Below, one piece after another: positions 1 through 6,143 of a stretch of DNA of 8,845 bases. Source of the DNA: Bacteroidota bacterium (GTDB lineage: Bacteria; Bacteroidota; Bacteroidia; Chitinophagales; UBA10324); contig DMRR01000042.1 of assembly GCA_003455275.1 (NCBI GenBank), forward strand, positions 1 through 8,845, given 5' to 3'. Below the pieces are notes generated by a model. It was not told the DNA's origin and made no database searches. It saw only the letters and a program-made list of their open reading frames with translations. Both the position numbers and the translations under genes were made by a program. Numbering within the stretch: the first letter of the stretch is position 1; each line of letters begins with the position of its first letter.

Positions 1-2
1 GG

Positions 3-137
3 GTAATGTTGATTAAGAAAAAAATAAATGAAGGGAAAAAACTTTCGCTCCTTGCCAAACAATTCAATGTAACCGAAACGCAACTGCTGCGGATCAAGCG
101 CGGAATTAACTGGGGCGATGTAAAAGCAGCATCATGA
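3..137 (+). CDS. 3' end of an unidentified gene with a helix-turn-helix-like C-terminus (partial)
   Basis: The frame is open from the window edge to the TGA at 135-137 and encodes about 44 residues, ending LLRIKRGINWGDVKAAS. The segment SLLAKQFNVTETQLLRIKRG reads as a small helix-turn-helix. The ending 'I-K-x-G-x-x-W-x-x-V' resembles the DNA-binding tail seen in some HNH/NUMOD-type endonucleases and phage-like regulators; that family link is inference from pattern only. An ATG at 6-8 would give a stand-alone protein of 43 residues, but nothing shows whether translation starts there or further upstream outside the window. A second frame ends at the TAA at 14-16, so a different gene may also end just inside the window. 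The stop overlaps the hisH start (ATGA, 134-137), which argues that this is a genuinely translated gene coupled to the operon. Function unknown. Confidence 0.5.
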   Translation, partial: VMLIKKKINEGKKLSLLAKQFNVTETQLLRIKRGINWGDVKAAS

Positions 138-751
138 TTCACATTATTGATTATGGCATGGGAAATATTTCCAGCATACAAAACATGCTGAAAAAAGTGG
201 GAGCCAAAAGTGTAATCACATCCAACCCGAATGAAATAGTTTCTGCTGAAAAAATAATTCTTCCAGGCGTCGGTTCATTTGATACAGGCATGAAGGGCCT
301 GCACGATCGAGGTTGGACTGAAGTGCTGAACAAAAAAGTTTTAGTGGAAAAAATAATTGTGCTTGGTGTGTGCCTGGGTATTCAGCTAATGTGCCGAGGA
401 AGTGAAGAAGGAAATGAAAAAGGACTCGGCTGGATTGATGCAGATGTGGTTCGCTTCAAACCCGAGAATGCAATAGAAAAAATTCGCGTGCCGCACATGG
501 GATGGAATTCAATTGAACAGAAAAAAAATATTGGATTGCTTTCAATGAATGAAGAGCAGCGTTTTTATTTCGTCCATTCTTATCACTTGCAAAATGTGAA
601 TGAGAAATTTGTGTGGGCGGTTACCGGTTATGGTTATGAATTTGTTTCCGCAGTACATCATGAAAATTTTTACGGCGCGCAGTTTCATCCTGAAAAAAGC
701 CATCGTTACGGAATGGAGTTTTACAAAAATTTTGCTTCGCTGAAATCATGA
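134..751 (+). CDS. hisH: HisH-type glutamine amidotransferase subunit (probable ammonia supplier for sugar amidination)
   Basis: This is a class I glutamine amidotransferase of HisH type, 205 residues, normal family length. It hydrolyses glutamine in the cytoplasm and passes ammonia to a HisF partner. Visible motifs are DYGMGN near the N-terminus, the PGVG oxyanion-region motif (44-47), the nucleophile elbow GVCLGIQLM with Cys80, FVHSY (146-150) and QFHPEKS with His185 and Glu187, so the Cys-His-Glu triad is complete. The ATG at 134 overlaps the previous stop by four bases. The gene's own stop overlaps the next start by four bases, indicating translational coupling to the HisF paralogue. No other histidine-biosynthesis gene is present and a WbpG-type amidotransferase lies downstream. 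It is therefore most likely the HisH2-type subunit of the acetamidino-sugar pathway rather than the histidine enzyme. Sequence alone cannot fully exclude a role in histidine synthesis. Confidence 0.93.
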   Translation: MIHIIDYGMGNISSIQNMLKKVGAKSVITSNPNEIVSAEKIILPGVGSFDTGMKGLHDRGWTEVLNKKVLVEKIIVLGVCLGIQLMCRGSEEGNEKGLGWIDADVVRFKPENAIEKIRVPHMGWNSIEQKKNIGLLSMNEEQRFYFVHSYHLQNVNEKFVWAVTGYGYEFVSAVHHENFYGAQFHPEKSHRYGMEFYKNFASLKS

Positions 752-1497
752 GTCACCGTGCACGAATTATTCCTGTCTTGCTTTTGCAGAATGGCGGTTT
801 GGTGAAGACCGAAAAATTTTCTACGCCACGATATGTAGGTGACCCGATAAATGCTATAAAAATTTTTAATGAAAAAGAGGTAGACGAAATAGCCGTTCTT
901 GATATAGAAGCAAGCAAAAAAAATTCGGCCCCCAACTTCGAACTCATTCGCGAATTCGCGAGCGAATGTTTCATGCCGCTTGCTTATGGCGGTGCAGTGA
1001 AATCGCTTTCTGATATTGAAAAACTCGTAAAGAACGGAGTGGAAAAAGTGATTATTAATTCAGCCGCACTTCAGAATCCCTCATTCATTGGCGAAGCAAC
1101 CAAGCGGTTTGCTTCTTCCACCATTGTTGTTTCTGTGGATGTGAGTCAAAACTTTTTCGGAAAATATTTTTTGTATTCTTCTTCCATAAAAAAAATTTCA
1201 TTTACCCTGAGCGAATACATACGACGAATTGAATCAGAAGGAGCCGGAGAAATTTTATTGCAAGCCGTTCACCGTGATGGAACCGGAAAAGGATTTGATA
1301 CTCAACTTATCTCTGAAATTTCAAAATCTGTTTCGATTCCACTCATTGCTTGTGGTGGAGCAAGTTCAGTTTCAGATTTAAAGAGTGCAATTTCAGCAGG
1401 AGCATCCGCAGCAGCTGCAGGCAGTTTTTTTGTATTCACCGGAAAACACAAAGCAGTTTTGATTTCATTTCCATCTCAATCTGAATTGACTTCATAA
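748..1497 (+). CDS. HisF paralogue of the AglZ/HisF2 acetamidino-modification type
   Basis: A TIM-barrel protein of the HisF family, 249 residues, predicted cytoplasmic partner of the preceding HisH. The N-terminus RIIPVLLLQNGGLVKTEKF with PRYVGDPINA and VDEIAVLDIEAS is typical of HisF2-like proteins from O-antigen clusters. In histidine-pathway HisF the first strand reads CLDVKDG and its Asp (Asp11 in Thermotoga) is an essential acid/base; here that position is Leu12. Asp131 (second catalytic Asp), RDGT (176-179) and the phosphate-site glycine pairs YGG (80-82) and CGG (202-204) are kept. The four residues forming the ammonia gate in Thermotoga HisF align with Arg6, Glu47, Lys100 and Glu168, all conserved. 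This suggests that imidazole-glycerol-phosphate synthesis is lost but ammonia channelling is retained. Its known relatives work with WbpG-type enzymes. It starts at ATG 748 with a four-base overlap with hisH. Confidence 0.9.
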   Translation: MSHRARIIPVLLLQNGGLVKTEKFSTPRYVGDPINAIKIFNEKEVDEIAVLDIEASKKNSAPNFELIREFASECFMPLAYGGAVKSLSDIEKLVKNGVEKVIINSAALQNPSFIGEATKRFASSTIVVSVDVSQNFFGKYFLYSSSIKKISFTLSEYIRRIESEGAGEILLQAVHRDGTGKGFDTQLISEISKSVSIPLIACGGASSVSDLKSAISAGASAAAAGSFFVFTGKHKAVLISFPSQSELTS

Positions 1498-1529
1498 GTG
1501 AAACTAAATAATTAGGTTTGAGCCGCATT

Positions 1530-2690
1530 ATGCAAACCACTCGCCCGTATCAAATCTGTACTCGCTGCATACTTTCTTCTGACGATGATCCTGCGATTTA
1601 TTTCGATGGAAACGGAGTATGTAATCATTGCCAATTGTATGAACGGGTAGCTGCAGAAAGACTGCTGCCTCTTGATCAGCGCGAAAAATATTTGGAACAT
1701 CTGTTACAAGAAATTAAAGAAACAGGAAGAGGGAAGCCTTATGATTGTGTAATAGGTGTGAGCGGTGGGGTTGATTCTACCTATGCTGCTTTTTTGGTAA
1801 AGCAACTGGGATTGCGCCCACTTGCAGTTCATTGCGACAATGGATGGAACTCAGAACTGGCGGTGAGCAATATTTCTGCGCTATTAAAGAAACTGAATAT
1901 TGATCTCTATACACATGTCATTAACTGGGAAGAGTTTCGCGATTTGCAGCTTGCTTATTTACGGGCATCAGTTATTGATGTTGAAGCTACAAGCGACCAC
2001 GCCATCTTTTCAACTTTATATGAAGCAGCCAGCAAGTACGGAATCAAATACATTCTGAGTGGAGAAAACTTCAGAACTGAAGGAATTTTGCCAGAAGGAT
2101 GGATTCATAATAAAAATGATTTGATCAATATCAAAGCGATCAACAAGCGCTTTGGCGGGAAGCCTTTAAAAACATTTCCTACACTGGGTTTTATCAAAAA
2201 ACTTTTTTATGAAAAGGTTAAACGCATCCGATATGTCAGAATTCTTGATCTTGTTTATTACAATAAAGCTGAAGCAAAAGATTTACTAATCGAAAAACTT
2301 GGCTGGCGTGACTATGGCGGAAAGCATTATGAATCCATCATTACACGGTTTTACCAGTCTTATATTCTTCCGAAAAAATTTCATGTAGATAAGAGACGCT
2401 CTCACTTAAGCACCATGATTTGCAGCGGACAGCTTACCAGGGAAGAGGCAATGGAAGAAATATCGAAACCACCAATTAACGAAACACAAGCAGAAGAAGA
2501 TAAAACATATGTATTGAAAAAATTTGGACTCAGTAATGCAGAATTCGATCAGATCATGCATGAACCAGTAGTGCCGCACACTTTTTATCCTTCGATTATT
2601 AATTACTTTGAATATGTGCGACCGCTAGCCCGGCTCATCCGAAGCCAGATTTCTACCGGGGTTAGAATAAAATCATCAGTACATTATCAG
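1530..2690 (+). other. Amidotransferase module of the fusion protein
   Basis: This region encodes residues 1 to about 387 and is by itself the size of a complete WbpG/PseA-type N-acetyl sugar amidotransferase. It carries the two CxxC pairs, the PP-loop and a Lys/Arg-rich second half (LGWRDYGGKHYESIITRFYQ, 257-276) typical of the family. The boundary is an estimate, taken from where the family normally ends and where the first glycosyltransferase Rossmann strand (VAMLLDNP) begins. Confidence 0.75.
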
Positions 2691-5066
2691 AAATTGAAAG
2701 GAAGAAAAGTGGCAATGCTGCTGGATAATCCTTATACCAACGACAATCGTGTGATTCAGGAAGCATCGACCCTTGCCAAATATTTTGACCTGACTATGTT
2801 CTGTATGAATACTCGTGAGCTGCCATTTCGCGAGGTGAAACAGAATGTGAAAATTGAAAGAATAATTCCGAAAGACATATTCAGGTTGATGAATTATGGT
2901 AACCTGAAATTAGTTGCCAGAAGAATTGCCTCTTACAACTTTGATGTCATTCATTGCCATGATCACTTAATGCTCAACCTGGGAGCAATGGTTAAGGAGT
3001 TGAATCCTAAAACTATTCTGGTTTATGACTCGCATGAATTATTTCATTCATGGCCTCTGAATTTCACCACACGAAATCCATATACAATTTTTAAATCATG
3101 GTTTGTGCGCCGGTGGCAGATCAATAAAGAAAAAAAGTATGGAAACGATATTGATTTTCTTGTGACTGTTAATCAGTCACTGGCAGATAACCTTAAAAAA
3201 TATTTTGGAATAAAACCTGAGCCTGTTGTCATTCGCAATGTTCCCGTGAATGAGCGAATTGAATCGCGTAACTATGTTATTCGCCAGAAGTTTAAGATTC
3301 CGGATGAAACTAAAATCCTTGTTTTCATAGGAGCGCATATTTACCTGGAAAGCTTAAACATGGTTCAGGTTCTTAATGAAATCGGTAATAAGCCGAATCT
3401 GGCATTTGTCATAATCAGTACAGATGATGAGCATCGCAAGCAGGTGGAGAATTATGCGCGGAAGAAAAATTTCAACAATGTGTATTTTCATGATGCGGTT
3501 CCTCATTATGAAATTACAGCCTATCTCAGCGGGTGCGATGCCGGTATAGTTCCAACCTGGAATAAAAACGATTTAAGTTATTGGTATGCGCTGGATAATA
3601 AATTATTCAATTACCTGATGGCAGAAATTCCGATTCTCTCTACTGGCCAACCGGAATACAAAGCGATAGTTGAAAAATATAATATCGGAGTTTGTGTAAA
3701 TCCGGATTTACCGGGCGCTTATTATGAAGGATGGAAAAAAATTATCTCGAACACTGAATTTTATAAATCAAACCTTGCTTCTGCAAAGAGCGATTTGAAT
3801 TGGGATAAAGAAAGCCAGGCGCTCATCAATTTCTATGATTCACTTCTCGAGCGAAAGATGAGCGTGGAGTTTGAACTTGGCCACCTGATTCGCATTGCCA
3901 TGCTTCTCGATAATCCTTTTACTATGGATAGCAGGGTTTACCGAGAGGCAAAAACTCTGGTGAAGAACGGATATCATCTCACAGTATATGCGGTCCGCCG
4001 AAATGATTTACCAGATTATGAATTGCGCGACGGAATTCCAATAGCAAGAATATTTGATCAGGATATTTTCGACTTGAAAAATTTTGCCTCACGAACAGAA
4101 GTAGCAGAAAAAATCAGCCTCAAGTCATTCGATATCCTGCACTGCCACGATCAGTTGATGCTTTATATCGGTTCCAAAGTGAAAAAACTCAGGCCTGAAA
4201 CATTACTGGTTTATGATTCACATGAACTCTTTCATTCGTGGCCCATTAATTATTCGAGTCGGGCAAATCCCTGGGTGAAACTAAAATCAGATGTGGTTCG
4301 GAAAGTAGAAGTGAGCCGCGAAAAAAATTCAGCCCGAAAGATTGATCATCTTATCACGGTTTCTAAATCTATCGGAGATGATTTAAAAAAATATTTTCAT
4401 CTCAATAATGAGCCGAAAATCATTCGCAACTTTGCTGAATATGAAGAAGCAAAAGAGCTGAAACAAAATCTGAGAGATGAATTAGGCATTCCTGATTCCA
4501 CAAAACTGATTTTAAATTTTTCACTTTACATCTACTGGAAATCGCGAAACATTGAAGCGGCAATTGAGCAGATTGCCAACAAACCAAATGTGGCAATGGT
4601 ATTTATATGCGGCGAGGGTGGAAACAAAAATGAAATAATGGAATGGGTGAAAAATGCCGGCTACTCTAATATTTATTTTCATAATGCGGTACAGCCTCAC
4701 GAAATTGTCGGAACGCTTAAGTCTGCTGACTATGGATTGCTCAGCACATGGAATAAAAAGTACATGAGTTACTGGTTGGGACTTGAAAATAAATTATTCC
4801 ATTATGTAATGGCTGAGTTGCCAATTCTTGCCTCAGCACAACCGGAGCATAAAGAAATAATTGAGAAATATAAAATCGGTGTTTGCGTTGATGCCGATAA
4901 ACCGGGAGCTTATTACGATGGGTTTCTTGAATTGGAAAAAAGAAAAGAAGAATTTAAAAACAATGTAAGGGAAGCGAAAAAAATTCTGAACTGGGAACAG
5001 GAACAGAAAAAATTGATTGAATTATATAATCAACTTAAGACTGAATTTTTTAGCAATGCACGATGA
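1530..5066 (+). CDS. Fusion protein: N-acetyl sugar amidotransferase (WbpG/PseA type) plus two tandem GT4-like glycosyltransferase modules
   Basis: A single frame of 1178 codons counted from ATG 1530. An in-frame TTG at 1518 would add four residues, but MQTTRPYQICTRC is the expected family start. Residues 1-385 form the amidotransferase: paired cysteines C10-x2-C13 and C31-x2-C34, probably metal-binding, then the ATP-binding PP-loop SGGVDS (78-83) and SGENFRTEG (177-185). Such enzymes turn a sugar N-acetyl group into an acetamidino group with ammonia from HisH/HisF. Residues about 394-772 and 789-1169 are two homologous glycosyltransferase modules. Each has a D-x-R-V-x-x-E-A start (Asp405, Asp800), H-C-H-D, YDSHELFHSWP (499-509, 895-905), S/P-TWNK (Trp677, Trp1074) and NKLF-x-Y-x-MAE. 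Family members are normally about 380 residues and separate proteins, so this one is about three times the usual size. No signal peptide or membrane segment is apparent. It is probably a cytoplasmic or membrane-peripheral enzyme of polysaccharide assembly. Confidence 0.9.
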   Translation: MQTTRPYQICTRCILSSDDDPAIYFDGNGVCNHCQLYERVAAERLLPLDQREKYLEHLLQEIKETGRGKPYDCVIGVSGGVDSTYAAFLVKQLGLRPLAVHCDNGWNSELAVSNISALLKKLNIDLYTHVINWEEFRDLQLAYLRASVIDVEATSDHAIFSTLYEAASKYGIKYILSGENFRTEGILPEGWIHNKNDLINIKAINKRFGGKPLKTFPTLGFIKKLFYEKVKRIRYVRILDLVYYNKAEAKDLLIEKLGWRDYGGKHYESIITRFYQSYILPKKFHVDKRRSHLSTMICSGQLTREEAMEEISKPPINETQAEEDKTYVLKKFGLSNAEFDQIMHEPVVPHTFYPSIINYFEYVRPLARLIRSQISTGVRIKSSVHYQKLKGRKVAMLLDNPYTNDNRVIQEASTLAKYFDLTMFCMNTRELPFREVKQNVKIERIIPKDIFRLMNYGNLKLVARRIASYNFDVIHCHDHLMLNLGAMVKELNPKTILVYDSHELFHSWPLNFTTRNPYTIFKSWFVRRWQINKEKKYGNDIDFLVTVNQSLADNLKKYFGIKPEPVVIRNVPVNERIESRNYVIRQKFKIPDETKILVFIGAHIYLESLNMVQVLNEIGNKPNLAFVIISTDDEHRKQVENYARKKNFNNVYFHDAVPHYEITAYLSGCDAGIVPTWNKNDLSYWYALDNKLFNYLMAEIPILSTGQPEYKAIVEKYNIGVCVNPDLPGAYYEGWKKIISNTEFYKSNLASAKSDLNWDKESQALINFYDSLLERKMSVEFELGHLIRIAMLLDNPFTMDSRVYREAKTLVKNGYHLTVYAVRRNDLPDYELRDGIPIARIFDQDIFDLKNFASRTEVAEKISLKSFDILHCHDQLMLYIGSKVKKLRPETLLVYDSHELFHSWPINYSSRANPWVKLKSDVVRKVEVSREKNSARKIDHLITVSKSIGDDLKKYFHLNNEPKIIRNFAEYEEAKELKQNLRDELGIPDSTKLILNFSLYIYWKSRNIEAAIEQIANKPNVAMVFICGEGGNKNEIMEWVKNAGYSNIYFHNAVQPHEIVGTLKSADYGLLSTWNKKYMSYWLGLENKLFHYVMAELPILASAQPEHKEIIEKYKIGVCVDADKPGAYYDGFLELEKRKEEFKNNVREAKKILNWEQEQKKLIELYNQLKTEFFSNAR
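2709..3845 (+). repeat. Glycosyltransferase module copy 1 (protein-level tandem duplication)
   Basis: Codes for residues 394-772, aligning almost without gaps to copy 2 (offset 395 rising to 397 residues). Across the central 100 residues from FDVIHCHD to VVIRN I count roughly half identical positions, with an exact 11-residue match YDSHELFHSWP. In the putative nucleotide-sugar site this copy has Glu607 and Leu609, where copy 2 has Lys1004 and Arg1006. DNA similarity is evident but interrupted, so the duplication is old rather than recent. Confidence 0.8.
3894..5036 (+). repeat. Glycosyltransferase module copy 2 (protein-level tandem duplication)
   Basis: Codes for residues 789-1169, the second GT4-like module. 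It begins IAMLLDNPFTMDSRVYREA and ends LNWEQEQKKLIELY, matching LNWDKESQALINFY at the end of copy 1. It keeps basic residues in the KSRN motif (1004-1007), near where GT4 enzymes usually contact donor phosphates. A short linker (about 773-788) joins it to copy 1. It contains Met777 (ATG 3858), which could in principle serve as an internal start, though nothing else supports that. Confidence 0.8.
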
Positions 5067-5067
5067 A

Positions 5068-6087
5068 ATGAGAATTGAAATTACAGATTCGTCGCCCTCA
5101 GATATTTTTCAATGGGATCAGCTCGCAAAAAAAAATTCTAATCTGTTTCAAGGTTCATTTTATGATGAATCTCAAATTTTCTTTAATCAGAAACCGGTTT
5201 ACTTCAATTGTTTTATCAATAAGGAATTAGTCGGTGGAACAAAACTTTTTTTATATGAATCAAAAAAACTACCGGCACCTATTCGTTTTATCAGCCGGCG
5301 CGCCACACAATTAAGTGAAGTATTATTTGATGAAGATTGTACCTATTCTTTCACCATCTTTTTCAATAAACTGAAGAGCACCGTTTTTGAATGGTTGCGA
5401 AATCAAAAAGTTGCACAGTTTTATGAATACAGTTTTTATGGCGAGCCGGAAAAGTTGATTGAAGTTCCATTTGCAAAAATTATTTGGGAAAGCAAAATTG
5501 GAATTGCGCTAATCGATTTGACAAAAAGCGAAGAGCATCTGCTGGAAAATATTAATCCGAAACACCGCCGGCCAATTATAAAAGCCCGGGAAGCAAACCT
5601 GCAGTTTTTTATTGCTGAGGATATTGATTCATTTCTTGAAATGATAAATGAAGACTCAGTAAATAAGGGAGGAAATAAACTGAACAAAAAATTTTTGAAG
5701 AATGAATACAAGATTCTCAGGAAAAATAATCTTGCACAAATAGCTTTTGTAAAAGATGAAAATGAAATTATCTCAGCAGCATTGATCTATATGTTTGGAA
5801 AAAAAGCTTACTACGCATTCGGCGGAAACAAGAAGAGCAGCAGCGGAGCAGGTCAGTTTCTTCATTGGGAAATCATGAAGTCGCTGAAGAAAAATGAGTT
5901 TTCTTTTTATTCATTGGGTGAAACCGCTCTTGCCAAGGATGATGCAAATGAAAAATTCAGTACCGGGATTACTTCGTTCAAACTCAAGTTCGGAGCTAAC
6001 CAACTTCCAACCTTTCACAGAGGATATGCCTTGAAACCACTGAGCGCCGGAATTTGGAAGTTGATGCAGAAAATTTTTATTCGTTAG
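5068..6087 (+). CDS. FemAB-like / GNAT-fold acyl- or aminoacyl-transferase
   Basis: From the ATG at 5068 this encodes 339 residues. An ATG at 5056 (four residues longer, 13 codons below the frame's first TTG at 5017) is an alternative that would overlap the preceding gene. I prefer 5068, which follows the previous stop (5064-5066) by one base. The second half carries the FemAB/BioF2-like GNAT signature: NPKHRRPIIKA (163-173), then an acidic-rich region, IISAALIYMFGKKAYYAFGG (234-253), SSGAGQFLHWEIMKSLKKN (258-276) and GITSFKLKFGA (300-310). FemAB enzymes move amino acids from tRNA to peptidoglycan precursors; related proteins in polysaccharide clusters are thought to acylate sugars. No membrane segment or signal peptide is seen, so it probably acts in the cytoplasm on a nucleotide- or lipid-linked sugar. 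The exact substrate cannot be read from the sequence. Confidence 0.75.
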   Translation: MRIEITDSSPSDIFQWDQLAKKNSNLFQGSFYDESQIFFNQKPVYFNCFINKELVGGTKLFLYESKKLPAPIRFISRRATQLSEVLFDEDCTYSFTIFFNKLKSTVFEWLRNQKVAQFYEYSFYGEPEKLIEVPFAKIIWESKIGIALIDLTKSEEHLLENINPKHRRPIIKAREANLQFFIAEDIDSFLEMINEDSVNKGGNKLNKKFLKNEYKILRKNNLAQIAFVKDENEIISAALIYMFGKKAYYAFGGNKKSSSGAGQFLHWEIMKSLKKNEFSFYSLGETALAKDDANEKFSTGITSFKLKFGANQLPTFHRGYALKPLSAGIWKLMQKIFIR

Positions 6088-6125
6088 TTTCTTTCATGAT
6101 TGCCTTAAGTGAGGTTATTATTTTT

Positions 6126-6140
6126 ATGCCAACCGACTAG
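6126..6140 (+). other. Five-codon mini reading frame just before the MBOAT gene
   Basis: In the only internal gap longer than about 50 bases, ATG CCA ACC GAC TAG forms a four-residue reading frame. Its stop lies three bases before the ATG of the MBOAT gene (6144). It could be chance or a leader that delivers ribosomes to the next start. No clear Bacteroidota promoter pair is visible in the gap; a TATTTTTA at 6119-6126 is only an approximate match to the TAnnTTTG element and has no good -33 partner. Confidence 0.15.
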
Positions 6141-6143
6141 CGA

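Noticed and set aside
753..974. Reverse-strand frame opposite the start of the HisF paralogue
   Set aside because: Opposite strand of conserved HisF sequence, no independent evidence.
134..1497. Housekeeping histidine biosynthesis genes
   Set aside because: The HisF-like protein lacks the strand-1 catalytic Asp, no other his gene is present, and a WbpG-type amidotransferase follows; the pair fits the acetamidino pathway instead.
1518..1529. TTG start four codons upstream of the fusion gene's ATG
   Set aside because: The family start (MxxxRPYQICTRC) fits the ATG at 1530, and TTG starts are uncommon; neither site has a strong ribosome-binding site.
3845..3894. Boundary between two separate genes within the large frame
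   Set aside because: No stop codon is present; an internal ATG at 3858 exists but has no ribosome-binding signal, so a continuous fusion is the simpler reading.
5436..5711. Reverse-strand frame of 91 codons within the FemAB-like gene
   Set aside because: Antisense to conserved transferase motifs; Ser/Phe-rich shadow of AT-rich coding DNA.
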